NCBI GenBank assembly: GCA_003248805.1
Contig: QFQY01000017.1
Coordinates: 18,042-82,041 of the forward strand
DNA length: 64,000 nucleotides
Origin: Chelatococcus sp.
Lineage (GTDB): Bacteria > Pseudomonadota > Alphaproteobacteria > Rhizobiales > Beijerinckiaceae
Direction of reading: 5' to 3'
Below are positions 51,695 to 60,241 of this stretch, piece after piece. Made by a program: the position numbers and the translations under genes. How positions within the stretch are numbered: the stretch's first letter is position 1; each line of letters opens with the position of its first letter. Under the pieces are notes generated by a model. That model was not told where the DNA came from, ran no database searches, and saw nothing but the letters and a program-made list of their open reading frames with translations.

Positions 51695-51846
51695 TCCTTC
51701 TCCCCCTGCGGGAGAAGGTGGCTCGGCGTAGCCGAGACGGATGAGGGGTCGCGCGACCGTTTCGATCGCCTCCCGGATCGTCCCGCCTTTGTCGGCCTGC
51801 TACGGCGCGACCCCTCGCCCCAACCCTCTCCCGCAGGGGGAGAGGG
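51695..51846. repeat. long palindromic repeat between serS and surE
   Basis: Outer arms CTCCCCCTGCGGGAG (51699-51713) and CTCTCCCGCAGGGGGAG (51826-51842) and inner arms GAGGGGTCGCGC (51743-51754) and GCGCGACCCCTC (51805-51816) pair across a central loop. This is an abundant type of intergenic repeat in Bradyrhizobium and Bosea-like genomes, as recalled from general knowledge. It occupies most of the serS-surE gap. Confidence 0.75.
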
Positions 51847-51896
51847 CGCGCGTCGCGATTCGGCGCCCCTTCGCTTCGTCGCTTGAGAGAGACCGC

Positions 51897-52658
51897 ATGC
51901 GCATCCTGATCACCAATGACGACGGCATCCACGCCGAGGGCCTGACCGTCCTGGAAGCGATCGCGGCCGAGCTCTCCGACGATATCTGGGTGGTCGCGCC
52001 CGAGACCGACCAGTCCGGCGTCGCGCATTCGCTCTCGCTCTCCAACCCGCTGCGCCGCCGCCAGATCGCGGAACGGCGCCATGCGGTTGCGGGAACGCCG
52101 ACCGATTGCGTCATCATGGCGGTGCGCTCGCTGCTCGAGGATGCGCGGCCGGACCTCATCCTCTCCGGGGTCAATCGCGGCCAGAACGTCGCGGAGGATG
52201 TGACCTATTCCGGCACCATTGCGGCGGCGATGGAAGGCACGCTGCTCGGCATTCCCTCGATCGCGCTGAGCCAGGCCTATGGGCCAGGCGGGCGCGAGAA
52301 CATCAACTGGAACTGCGCCCGGACCCACGCGCCCGGCATCATCCGCAAGCTGCTCGCCGAGGGCATTCCGGAAGACATCCTGTTCAACGTCAACTTCCCG
52401 AACCGGCCGGCGGAGGAGATCGCGGGCGTCAGCGTCACCGTGCAGGGCCGGCGCGACCAGAACCTGGTCAGGCTCCAGCCCGGCAGCGACGGGCGCGGCA
52501 ATCCCTATTACTGGATCGCCTTCCAGCGCAGCGGGCGCGAGCCGGCCAACGGCACGGATCTGAGCGCGATGGCGGCGGGGCGCATCTCGGTGACGCCGCT
52601 GGAGCTCGACCTGACCCACGAGCCGACCCTGACGCGCTTCGCCCGGGTCTTCGCGTGA
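51897..52658 (+). CDS. surE: 5'/3'-nucleotidase SurE
   Basis: The 253-residue metal-dependent nucleoside monophosphatase has MRILITNDDGIHAEG (metal-binding DD), WVVAPETDQSGVAHSLSLS, GTPTDCVIMAV and LSGVNRGQNVAEDVTYSGTIAAAMEG. It acts in nucleotide salvage and stress survival. It is the first gene of the conserved surE-pcm-nlpD set. The ATG at 51897 follows GAGAGAGA. A longer frame upstream lies within the repeat and is not used. Confidence 0.94.
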   Translation: MRILITNDDGIHAEGLTVLEAIAAELSDDIWVVAPETDQSGVAHSLSLSNPLRRRQIAERRHAVAGTPTDCVIMAVRSLLEDARPDLILSGVNRGQNVAEDVTYSGTIAAAMEGTLLGIPSIALSQAYGPGGRENINWNCARTHAPGIIRKLLAEGIPEDILFNVNFPNRPAEEIAGVSVTVQGRRDQNLVRLQPGSDGRGNPYYWIAFQRSGREPANGTDLSAMAAGRISVTPLELDLTHEPTLTRFARVFA

Positions 52659-52722
52659 GATGCGGACGTGCCGCGCGCGCAATCATGACCGCGGCGCGAG
52701 GCTGATCATCGGGGCCTGATCC

Positions 52723-53427
52723 ATGGTCGAGGACGAGGGGCAGGACGTCGGGGACGCCGACGAGATCGACGAGGACGCCCCGGCGAGCGAGGGCGAGCGC
52801 ACCGTAGCCTTCCTGATGTCGCTGCGGGCGCAGGGCGTCCGCGATCTCGCCGTGCTGCGCGCCATGGAGAAGGTCGCGCGCGAGCGCTTCGCTCCGGCCC
52901 GCTTCGCCGATCTCGCGCGGCAGGACGTCTCGGTGCCGCTGCCCTGCGGGCAGATGATGACGGCGCCCCACACGGTCGCGAACCTGCTCGGCGCGCTCGA
53001 CATGCAGCCTTCCGCCCGCGTGCTCGAGATCGGCACCGGCTCGGGCTATGTCTCGGCCCTGCTGGGGGCGATGGGCGGGGAGGTGGTCTCTCTGGAGCGC
53101 TATCGCACGCTCGCGCTGGCGGCGCATGAGCGCGTCGCGGCCAGCGGTTTCGGCGGCGCGGTCGAGCTGCGCCATGCCGACGGCTTCAAGGTCGACCGGA
53201 CGCTCGGGCGCTTCGACCGCGTGCTGGTCAACGGTGTCGTCGACGCGGTGCCGGAGGCGCTGCTGTCGCGCCTCGGGCCCGGCGGCCGGCTCGTGGGCGC
53301 GCTGCGCGTCGAGGGCGCGCCGCGCCGCGTCGTGGTGACGCGCCTGGCCGAGGGCGGCTTCGATCATGCGCTCGGCCCGATCGTGCGCTTCCCGCCGCTG
53401 GTGCCGGGGCTCGCGCGCGCCCTCTGA
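52723..53427 (+). CDS. pcm: protein-L-isoaspartate O-methyltransferase
   Basis: The 234-residue SAM-dependent enzyme repairs isoaspartyl residues in aged proteins. A ~25-residue acidic N-terminus is followed by LMSLRAQGVRDLAVLRAMEKVARERF, CGQMMTAPHTVANLL, and the SAM-binding LEIGTGSGYVSALLG. Late motifs (RVLVNGVVDAVPEALLSRLGPGG) fit the family. It lies between surE and the nlpD-like gene, as in many proteobacteria. Confidence 0.92.
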   Translation: MVEDEGQDVGDADEIDEDAPASEGERTVAFLMSLRAQGVRDLAVLRAMEKVARERFAPARFADLARQDVSVPLPCGQMMTAPHTVANLLGALDMQPSARVLEIGTGSGYVSALLGAMGGEVVSLERYRTLALAAHERVAASGFGGAVELRHADGFKVDRTLGRFDRVLVNGVVDAVPEALLSRLGPGGRLVGALRVEGAPRRVVVTRLAEGGFDHALGPIVRFPPLVPGLARAL

Positions 53428-53511
53428 GGAAAAAGGTGAATCGCCAGGCGGCGGCGAAACGGTTTCGTAACCTGAACGCGGGTTTAATGCGCTTCATCGA
53501 GTTGCGTTGCC

Positions 53512-54912
53512 GTGAGTGCAAAGTCCATGCGTAGCAAAGCCGGATCCAACACCCCCCGCGCCGTCCGCCGTGTATCGACGCTCGCCCTGCTCGCGCTCGG
53601 CCTCGGCGCGTGCTCGTCCGACACGATGCGCTTCACCGAGGCGCCTTTCAGCAATCCCTTCCAGACGGCCCGTGCCCCGGCGCCCGCCCGCGATCCCGCC
53701 ACGACCGGCTCGATCGGGCGTGTCGAGGCCGCGCCGCTGCAGTCGCCCGCTCCCGTCGCCTCGGTGCGCTCCCAGCCGCTGCCGCCGCCGCAATCCGCGG
53801 TCGCGCTGCGCGCCCCGGCGCCTCAGCCCGTCGCGGGCGGGGCCGGCGGATGGAGCGCCGAGGGCGGTACGCCGATCGTGCTCGCGCAGGGCGAGACGCT
53901 CGATGTCATCTCCTCGCGTTACGGCGTGCCGCGCTCGGCGCTGATCGCCGCCAACGGTCTCTCGGGCCCGAATGTCGCGCCCGGCACCCGCCTGACGATT
54001 CCCGTCTATAACGGGCAGGCTGCGGCATCCGCGCCGGTGCAGGCCGCGCCGTCGGTTCCGAGGCAGGTCGCCCAGGCTCCGACCAGGACCGAAACCACCC
54101 GCTTCGTCGCGGGGCCCGCTCCGGCCGCCGCTCCGCGTCCCGCCGCGTCCGTTCCGCAGCCGCAGCGCGCTCCGTCTGCGGCCGAGGCCAAGGCCGCCGC
54201 CGCCGAGGAGGCCCGCCTCAAGGCTGCCCAGGCCAAGGAAAAGGCCGAGGCCGACGCCAAGGCCATGCGCGAGTCCCGGGCCCGTTTCGCCGCCGAGGCG
54301 AAGGCCAAGGCCGAAGCGCGGAAGACGCAGCCCGTCGCCGCCGCGCCCGTCGCTGCCGCCAAGCCGGCGGCCGTCGCGGAGGTCAAGAAGCCCGCGCCGG
54401 CGGCCGAGAAGCCGAAATCGGTGGTCGTGGCGAACGCTCCCGCCGCCGAGCCGAAGGTTACGGCCGTTCCGAAGGCCGAGCCGGCGCCCGTCGCCGAGCC
54501 GAAGACGACCGCCAGCCTGCCCAAGCAGCAGGATGCCGAGGAGAAGGCCGATTTCCGCTGGCCCGCTCGCGGTCGCGTCATCCAGGGCTTCTCCGGCCGT
54601 GGTGGCAATGAAGGCATCAACATCGCCGTGCCCGAGGGGACGCCCGTCAAGGCCGTCGAGGGCGGCACGGTCGCCTATGCCGGCAGCGAGCTGAAGGGCT
54701 ATGGCAACCTGGTGCTGATCCGCCACCCCAACGGCTATGTCTCGGCCTATGCCCATAACGGCGAGCTCAACGTGAAGCGCGGCGACACCGTCAGCCGGGG
54801 ACAGGTCGTCGCGAAGTCGGGCCAGACCGGCAACGTCTCCTCGCCCCAGCTCCACTTCGAGCTGCGCAAGGGCTCGACTCCGGTCGATCCGACCCCATAT
54901 CTGAACAACTGA
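53512..54912 (+). CDS. nlpD: LysM/LytM-domain lipoprotein, NlpD-like amidase activator
   Basis: The 466-residue predicted lipoprotein has a signal with lipobox LGAC (Cys near 34), a LysM domain near 118-165 (TPIVLAQGETLDVISSRYGV), a long Ala/Lys/Glu-rich segment, and a C-terminal LytM (M23) domain. The zinc ligands are degenerate: the usual HxxxD reads NEGIN and HxH reads QLH. This indicates an activator of cell-wall amidases rather than a peptidase, as in E. coli NlpD and EnvC. It follows surE-pcm in the classic order. No rpoS follows, as expected for this class. GTG at 53512 or ATG at 53527 may start it. Confidence 0.9.
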   Translation: MSAKSMRSKAGSNTPRAVRRVSTLALLALGLGACSSDTMRFTEAPFSNPFQTARAPAPARDPATTGSIGRVEAAPLQSPAPVASVRSQPLPPPQSAVALRAPAPQPVAGGAGGWSAEGGTPIVLAQGETLDVISSRYGVPRSALIAANGLSGPNVAPGTRLTIPVYNGQAAASAPVQAAPSVPRQVAQAPTRTETTRFVAGPAPAAAPRPAASVPQPQRAPSAAEAKAAAAEEARLKAAQAKEKAEADAKAMRESRARFAAEAKAKAEARKTQPVAAAPVAAAKPAAVAEVKKPAPAAEKPKSVVVANAPAAEPKVTAVPKAEPAPVAEPKTTASLPKQQDAEEKADFRWPARGRVIQGFSGRGGNEGINIAVPEGTPVKAVEGGTVAYAGSELKGYGNLVLIRHPNGYVSAYAHNGELNVKRGDTVSRGQVVAKSGQTGNVSSPQLHFELRKGSTPVDPTPYLNN

Positions 54913-54965
54913 TCTGCGAGACGCGACTTCGATCGGCTCCCGCGAGACCCCGCCGATCGAACGGG

Positions 54966-55003
54966 ACGGGACGGCCCCAGGAGGCCGTCCCGTTTTCTTT
55001 TTT
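54966..55003 (+). terminator. Rho-independent terminator after the NlpD-like gene
   Basis: An 11-bp perfect stem (ACGGGACGGCC/GGCCGTCCCGT) with a 6-base loop is followed by a T-rich tract (TTTTCTTTTTTT). It ends the surE-pcm-nlpD transcript about 55 bp after the stop, just before the convergent GntR gene. Confidence 0.85.
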
Positions 55004-55018
55004 GCCGGGGCGGAAGCC

Positions 55019-55711
55019 TCAGGCGGGGCGAAGCGGCGCCCTGGCGAAACGGCTCTCGACGGCGGCGATATAGGCGTCGCGCGAGGGGCCGAGATGGCGC
55101 CGGCACAGCGCGACGAGCCCGGCCCGGTCACCGGCCGCCAGAGCCGCGATCATCGCCTTGTGCTCGTCGCGGGAGAGGGCGAGATGCTCGGGGCTCGCGG
55201 CCGTCATCGAGCGTGCGCCATGGACACGCTGCGCCATGGTCTGGATCAGCTCGACGAGGTGCGGGTTGCCGCAGGCGCCGAACAGCGCTTCGTGGAAGGC
55301 CATGTTGGCGCGAAAGGCCGCGCGCGCATCGCCTTCGGCGACGGCCGCGCCATGCGTCTCCTGGATGCTCTCCAGCCGTGCCAGCGTGTCCGCCGGAGCG
55401 GGCAGGGGGATCTGCTCCGCCGCCAGCGTCTCCAGCGCCTCGCGTACCGAATAGATCTGCCGGACCTCGGTCGGGTCGAGCAGCTTCACGAAGGCCCCGC
55501 GGTTGGGGATGCGCTCGACCAGCCCGACGCGCTCCAGCTCGGCCAGGGCCTCGCGCACGACATGACGCTTCACGTCGAGCCGCTCCGCCAGCTCTTCCTC
55601 GACCAGCCTTTCGCGCGGCATCAGCCAGCCGAGCACGATTTCCTCCTCCAGCGCGGCGGCGATGGCGCGGACACGATCGGTCGTCTGGAGCTTCAGGCCT
55701 GTGCTCGGCAT
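55019..55711 (-). CDS. GntR family regulator with FCD domain
   Basis: The 230-residue protein has an N-terminal winged helix (LAERLDVKRHVVREALAELE, GLVERIPNRGAFV) and an FCD ligand domain with histidines in FHEALFGACGNPHLVE and SRDEHKAMI. It is divergent from the dehydratase gene at 55776, with a palindromic operator candidate between them, so it probably controls the sugar- or hydroxy-acid catabolic cluster 55776-60190. Ligand unknown. Confidence 0.9.
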   Translation of the reverse strand: MPSTGLKLQTTDRVRAIAAALEEEIVLGWLMPRERLVEEELAERLDVKRHVVREALAELERVGLVERIPNRGAFVKLLDPTEVRQIYSVREALETLAAEQIPLPAPADTLARLESIQETHGAAVAEGDARAAFRANMAFHEALFGACGNPHLVELIQTMAQRVHGARSMTAASPEHLALSRDEHKAMIAALAAGDRAGLVALCRRHLGPSRDAYIAAVESRFARAPLRPA

Positions 55712-55735
55712 GCTGGATTATAACTCCTCGACATA

Positions 55736-55747
55736 ATTGTTGACAAT
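55736..55747. promoter_or_regulatory. candidate GntR operator overlapping a -35-like box
   Basis: ATTGTTGACAAT is a perfect 12-bp palindrome, and its core TTGACA (55740-55745) matches the consensus -35 element for the rightward dehydratase operon. Binding of a GntR/FCD repressor here would block that promoter. The distance to the start codon (28 bp) implies a very short or leaderless transcript. Confidence 0.5.
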
Positions 55748-55775
55748 CCTGGCGACGATCATCATTCATCTCGCC

Positions 55776-57497
55776 ATGAGTTCCGACGACGATACCCCAT
55801 CCTCCGGCCCGGCGGCGCGCGGCATGCGCCGCAACCTCGCGACCTACGGCGACCCCGGCTTCTCGCTCTTCCTGCGCACCGCCTTCATCAAGGCGGCCGG
55901 CTTTACCGACGATGCGCTCGACCGGCCGATCATCGGCATCACCAACACCTTCAGCGACTTCAATCCCTGCCATGGCAACGTGCCCCGGCTGATCGAGGCG
56001 GTGAAGCGCGGCGTCATGCTGGCGGGCGGCCTGCCGATGGAGTTCCCGACGATCTCCATCCACGAATCCTTCGCCAATCCCACCTCGATGTTTCTTCGCA
56101 ACCTGATGGCGATCGACACCGAGGAGATGATCCGCGCCCAGCCGGTGGATTCCGTGGTGCTGATCGGCGGCTGCGACAAGACCGTGCCGGCCCAGCTCAT
56201 GGGGGCCGTCAGCGCCGATGTCCCGGCGATCCAGCTCATCACCGGGCCGATGCTCGTCGGCCATCACAAGGGCGAGGTCCTCGGCGCCTGCACCGATTGC
56301 CGCCGTCTCTGGGGCCAGCACCGCGCCGGCCAGATCGACGAGGCGGAGATCGAGGTGCTGAGCGGGCGCCTCGCGCCGACGCAGGGCACCTGCATGGTCA
56401 TGGGCACGGCGAGCACCATGGGCTGTCTCGTCGAGGCGCTCGGCATCGCCTTGCCCGGCTCGGGCACCATTCCCGCGACCCATGCCGACCGCATCCGCGC
56501 CGCCGAGGCGAGCGGGCGCGAGGCCGTCCGGCTCGCCAAGGGCGGGCCGAAGCCGAGCGAGCTGCTGACGCCGACCGCCTTCCGCAATGCCCTGACCGTG
56601 CTGCAGGCGATCGGCGGCTCGACCAACGGGCTCGTCCATCTGGCCGCGATCGCGCGCCGTGCCGGTCTCACGATCGATCTGGAGGAGTTCGACGAGATCG
56701 GCCGGAAGGTGCCGGTGCTGATCGACCTCAAGCCCTCCGGCGACCATTACATGGAGCACTTCCACTGGGCCGGCGGCGTGCCCAAGCTGATGAAGGAGCT
56801 CGGCGACCATCTCGACCGCTCGGCGCGGACCATCGACGGTCGCACCATCGGCGAGATCGCGGACGCCGCCGAGGACGTGCCGAACCAGAGCATCATCCGG
56901 ACGGCCGCGGGCCCGGTGAAGCCGACCGGCGGCATGGCCGTGCTGCGTGGCAACCTCGCGCCCGGCGGCGCGGTCATCAAGCACTCGGCCGCTTCGCCCG
57001 CGCTGCTGACCCACACCGGCCGCGCCGTGGTCTTTTCCTCGGTCGAGGACATGGTTCGCCGGATGGATGATCCCGACCTCGACGTGAAGGCGGACGACGT
57101 GCTGGTGCTGACCAATGCCGGCCCCAAGGGCGCGCCCGGCATGCCGGAGGCCGGCTATATCCCGATCCCGAAGAAGCTGGCCCAGGCCGGCGTCAAGGAC
57201 ATGGTCCGCATCTCGGATGCCCGCATGAGCGGCACCGCCTTCGGGACGATCGTGCTCCACATCACGCCGGAATCGGCTGTCGGCGGCCCGTTGGGGCTCG
57301 TTCGCAACGGCGACATGATCAGGCTGGACGTTTCGGCGCGGGAGATCTCGCTCCTGGTCGACGACGCCGAGCTCGAGCGCCGCAAGGCCGAATGGCAGCC
57401 GCCGGCGCATATGGCGCAAGCCTCGCGCGGGTATCGCCATCTATATCTGACCACCGTGCTTCAGGCGGACGAAGGCTGCGACTTCGACTTCTGCTGA
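55776..57497 (+). CDS. IlvD/Edd family dehydratase (sugar-acid or dihydroxy-acid dehydratase)
   Basis: The product is 573 residues from the ATG at 55776. This Fe-S dehydratase removes water from an aldonic or 2,3-dihydroxy acid to give a 2-keto-3-deoxy acid. Cluster cysteines appear in NPCHGN, GGCDKT and GTASTMGC. The GGSTNGLVHL and RISDARMSGTAFGT regions fit the family, especially the branch near L-arabonate/D-xylonate dehydratases. Its link to a TctC protein and a hydroxyacid-type dehydrogenase supports organic- or sugar-acid catabolism over valine synthesis. No clear ribosome site precedes the ATG. A TTG at 55737 is the upstream alternative. Confidence 0.88.
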   Translation: MSSDDDTPSSGPAARGMRRNLATYGDPGFSLFLRTAFIKAAGFTDDALDRPIIGITNTFSDFNPCHGNVPRLIEAVKRGVMLAGGLPMEFPTISIHESFANPTSMFLRNLMAIDTEEMIRAQPVDSVVLIGGCDKTVPAQLMGAVSADVPAIQLITGPMLVGHHKGEVLGACTDCRRLWGQHRAGQIDEAEIEVLSGRLAPTQGTCMVMGTASTMGCLVEALGIALPGSGTIPATHADRIRAAEASGREAVRLAKGGPKPSELLTPTAFRNALTVLQAIGGSTNGLVHLAAIARRAGLTIDLEEFDEIGRKVPVLIDLKPSGDHYMEHFHWAGGVPKLMKELGDHLDRSARTIDGRTIGEIADAAEDVPNQSIIRTAAGPVKPTGGMAVLRGNLAPGGAVIKHSAASPALLTHTGRAVVFSSVEDMVRRMDDPDLDVKADDVLVLTNAGPKGAPGMPEAGYIPIPKKLAQAGVKDMVRISDARMSGTAFGTIVLHITPESAVGGPLGLVRNGDMIRLDVSAREISLLVDDAELERRKAEWQPPAHMAQASRGYRHLYLTTVLQADEGCDFDFC

Positions 57498-57573
57498 CAA
57501 GGCCGTCCGGCCCAATTCCTAGAGCCGAGGCCGGAGCCAACCGACCCGCGTAGTCCAGACTGGAGGAATTCCC

Positions 57574-58548
57574 ATGTTCGACCGTCGCCATGCCCTCGGC
57601 GCGCTCGCCGGCCTTTCGCTGAGCTTCGCCGGAGCTGCCTTCGCGCAGTCCTATCCGCAGCGGCCGATCACACTGGTCGTGCCCTATGCGCCCGGCGGCG
57701 CCACCGACATCATCGGCCGCGTCGTCGCCGAAGAGATGTCGAACAGCCTCGGCCAGCGCATGGTCGTCGAGAACCGCGCCGGAGCCGGCGGCAGCGTCGG
57801 CGCGGCGGCGGCGGCCCGCGCCCAGCCGGACGGCTACACGCTGCTGCTCGGCGCCCTGACCAGCCATTCCATCAATACCAGCCTGCAGGCCAAGCCCGGC
57901 TTCGATCTCAAGAAGGATCTCGTGCCGATCGGTCTCGCCGGCAATGTCGGCCTCGCTTTGGTCGTCCATCCCTCGGTCCCGGCGAAGACCGTTCCGGAGC
58001 TGATCGCGCTGATCAAGGCGTCGCCGGACGGCTACTCCTACGCGTCCTCGGGGCAGGGCTCGCCGCAGCATCTCTCGGGCGAGCTCTTCAATCTCAAGGC
58101 CGGCACCAAGATGCCCGTCGTCCCCTATCGCGGCTCCGGCCCGGCGATGACCGACATGGTGGCGGGACAGGTCAAGATCATGTTCGACACCATCCCCGCG
58201 GTGCTTCAGCATGTGAAGGCGGGTTCGCTGCGCGCGATCGCGACGACCGGCACAGAGGCGTCGCCCTTCATGCCCGAGACGCCGACCGCGATCTCGCAGG
58301 GCCTCGCCGGCTTCGAGGTGTCGTCCTGGTTCGGCCTGCTCGCTCCGGCCGGCACGCCGCAGCCGGTTCTGGACAAGCTGAACGCCGAGCTGAATAAGGC
58401 TCTCCAGAGTCCGAAGCTGAAAGAGGCGTTCGCGCTTCAGGGTGTGGTCCCGAAGCCGAGCACCCCGGCCGAGGCGACGAAACTGATCGACAGCGAGATC
58501 ACCAAATGGGGCGACCTGATCAAGGCGAGCGGCATCAAGGCCGAGTGA
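57574..58548 (+). CDS. tripartite tricarboxylate transporter-type binding protein (Bug/TctC family)
   Basis: The 324-residue periplasmic protein has an N-terminus MFDRRHALGALAGLSLSFAG with Arg-Arg, so Tat or Sec export is possible, cut near AFA-QS. Bug-family features: PITLVVPYAPGGATDIIGR, VVENRAGAGGSVG, GAMTD-type PAMTDMVAGQVKIMFD. These bind carboxylates such as citrate or other acids. The membrane subunits TctA/TctB are not nearby, so it is an orphan receptor in the dehydratase operon. Confidence 0.9.
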   Translation: MFDRRHALGALAGLSLSFAGAAFAQSYPQRPITLVVPYAPGGATDIIGRVVAEEMSNSLGQRMVVENRAGAGGSVGAAAAARAQPDGYTLLLGALTSHSINTSLQAKPGFDLKKDLVPIGLAGNVGLALVVHPSVPAKTVPELIALIKASPDGYSYASSGQGSPQHLSGELFNLKAGTKMPVVPYRGSGPAMTDMVAGQVKIMFDTIPAVLQHVKAGSLRAIATTGTEASPFMPETPTAISQGLAGFEVSSWFGLLAPAGTPQPVLDKLNAELNKALQSPKLKEAFALQGVVPKPSTPAEATKLIDSEITKWGDLIKASGIKAE

Positions 58549-58552
58549 GCCG

Positions 58553-59491
58553 ATGCCGGAAGGGACCGAGCCTGTGACGATGCCTGTCGAACGTCTCGCC
58601 ATTGTCGGCGCCGGCCTGATCGGCGCGAGTTGGGCGGCGCTCGCCTCGGCGCATCGCCTGCCGGTCTGCGCTTATGATCCGAACCCGGAGGCGGAGCGGC
58701 GCTTTCTCGATCATGTCGCGCGCTCCCGTGCCCAGCTCGCGGAACTCGGCCTCGACGGGCAGGGCGAGGTTCGCTTCACCTCCCGCCTCGCCGAGGCGCT
58801 GGACGGGGCTGGCTTCGTCCAGGAGAACGGGCCCGAGAACGAGGCGGTGAAGCGCAAGCTGCTCGCCGAGATCGACGGGCTCCTGCCGGACGATGCGATC
58901 GTCGCCAGCTCGACCTCGGCGCTGGTGCGCAGCGCCATCGTGGCGGACTGCGCCAATCCCGGGCGCGTCATCGTCGCCCATCCCTTCAATCCGCCGCATC
59001 TCGTCCCGTTGGTCGAGATCGTCGGGGCCGATGCCGATGTCGTCGCGCGCGCGGCCGCGTTCTATCGCGGCCTCGGCCGGCGCCCGGTCGTGCTCAACCG
59101 CGAGATGCCGGGCCATATCGCCAACCGGCTCGCTTCGGCGCTCTATCGCGAGGCGGTCCACCTGGTCGAGCAGGGCGTGGCGAGCGTCGCCGATATCGAC
59201 GCCGCGCTCTGCAACGGGCCGGGCCTGCGCTGGGCCCTGATGGGCCCGCACATGACCTATCATCTCGGAGGCGGGGAAGGCGGTATCGCCGGCTATCTCG
59301 CTCATCTCGGTCCGAGCCAGGTCCGCCGCTGGCAATCCCTCGGCAATCCCTCGCTCGATGCCGAGGTGCAGGCGAAGATCGTCGCGGGCGTGGCCGAGGA
59401 GGCAGCCGGCCGCTCGATCGCGCAGCTCGAGGAACGCCGGGACGAAGGGCTGCTGGCGCTGCTCAAGGCGCGCAAGCTCGTCAGCGAGTAG
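58553..59491 (+). CDS. 3-hydroxyacyl-CoA dehydrogenase family NAD-dependent oxidoreductase
   Basis: The 312-residue two-domain enzyme has an N-terminal Rossmann segment LAIVGAGLIGASWAALAS, the AHPFNPPHLVPLVEIVG motif carrying the catalytic His, and a C-terminal domain with NRLASALYREAVHLVEQG. The size fits lambda-crystallin/L-gulonate 3-dehydrogenase and L-carnitine dehydrogenase-type enzymes, which oxidise free hydroxy acids. It starts 4 bp after the binding-protein stop. The start could also be 10 codons further in. Confidence 0.88.
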   Translation: MPEGTEPVTMPVERLAIVGAGLIGASWAALASAHRLPVCAYDPNPEAERRFLDHVARSRAQLAELGLDGQGEVRFTSRLAEALDGAGFVQENGPENEAVKRKLLAEIDGLLPDDAIVASSTSALVRSAIVADCANPGRVIVAHPFNPPHLVPLVEIVGADADVVARAAAFYRGLGRRPVVLNREMPGHIANRLASALYREAVHLVEQGVASVADIDAALCNGPGLRWALMGPHMTYHLGGGEGGIAGYLAHLGPSQVRRWQSLGNPSLDAEVQAKIVAGVAEEAAGRSIAQLEERRDEGLLALLKARKLVSE

Positions 59492-59503
59492 GATGTCCGG
59501 GAC

Positions 59504-60190
59504 ATGACCGAGATTTCGTCGTCCGCGCCGCGTATCGCGCTTCTGCATGCCTTGGAGGAATCGGTTCTGCCGGCGCGCGCCGCTTTCGCGGCGAGCTGGC
59601 CCGAGGCGAAGACCTTCGATCTTCTCGACACCTCGCTGGCGACCGATCTCGCCGAGCGCGGCAGCCTCGACGACGCGATGACCGGACGCTTCCTGACACT
59701 GGGGCGCTACGCCTCCGCCAGCGAGGGCGTCTCCGGTCCGGCCAGGGCCATTTTGTTCACCTGCTCGGCCTTCGGCCCGGCGATCGAGGCGGTCAAGCGC
59801 GACCTCGCGATCCCGGTGCTGCGCCCGAACGAATCCGCCTTCGCCGAGGCTCTGGCCCTCGGCGGGCGTGTCGGCCTGCTCGTCACCTTCGCGCCGTCCT
59901 TGCCGGCGCTCAGGCGCGAGCTCGACGAGATGGCCGGGCGGCCGGTGGATGTCGAGGGCGTGGTGGTCGAGGGAGCGCTCGCTGCGCTCAAGGCCGGCGA
60001 CGGCGCCACGCATGACCGGCTAGCCGCCGAGGCGGCGGCCAGGCTGTCCGGCATCGACACGCTGATCCTCGGTCAGTTCTCGCTGGCCCGCGCCCGGCCG
60101 GCCATCGAGGCTGCTACGGGCTTGCGCGTCGTCACGACGCCGGAAGCGGCGATCCGGGGCCTGAAACGGGCTCTGGCGCCGGCGCCCTGA
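59504..60190 (+). CDS. Asp/Glu racemase superfamily protein
   Basis: The 228-residue protein is a member of the Asp/Glu racemase fold, resembling arylmalonate decarboxylase/maleate isomerase-like proteins: IALLHALEESVLPARAAF, ILFTCSAFGPAIEAVK with a candidate catalytic Cys, and LGGRVGLLVTFAPSL. The second catalytic position reads LILGQFSLAR, without Cys, so a one-cysteine mechanism or non-racemase role is likely. It is the last gene of the dehydratase operon, 12 bp after the dehydrogenase. Confidence 0.8.
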   Translation: MTEISSSAPRIALLHALEESVLPARAAFAASWPEAKTFDLLDTSLATDLAERGSLDDAMTGRFLTLGRYASASEGVSGPARAILFTCSAFGPAIEAVKRDLAIPVLRPNESAFAEALALGGRVGLLVTFAPSLPALRRELDEMAGRPVDVEGVVVEGALAALKAGDGATHDRLAAEAAARLSGIDTLILGQFSLARARPAIEAATGLRVVTTPEAAIRGLKRALAPAP

Positions 60191-60241
60191 GCCCAGGCCG
60201 TTCCGGTCGGCTCGCGCGCTACCTCGGCCGGCGCGCCCGGA

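Noticed and set aside
54913..55018. rpoS after nlpD, as in gammaproteobacteria
   Set aside because: Only a terminator and a convergent GntR gene follow. No sigma factor is encoded here.
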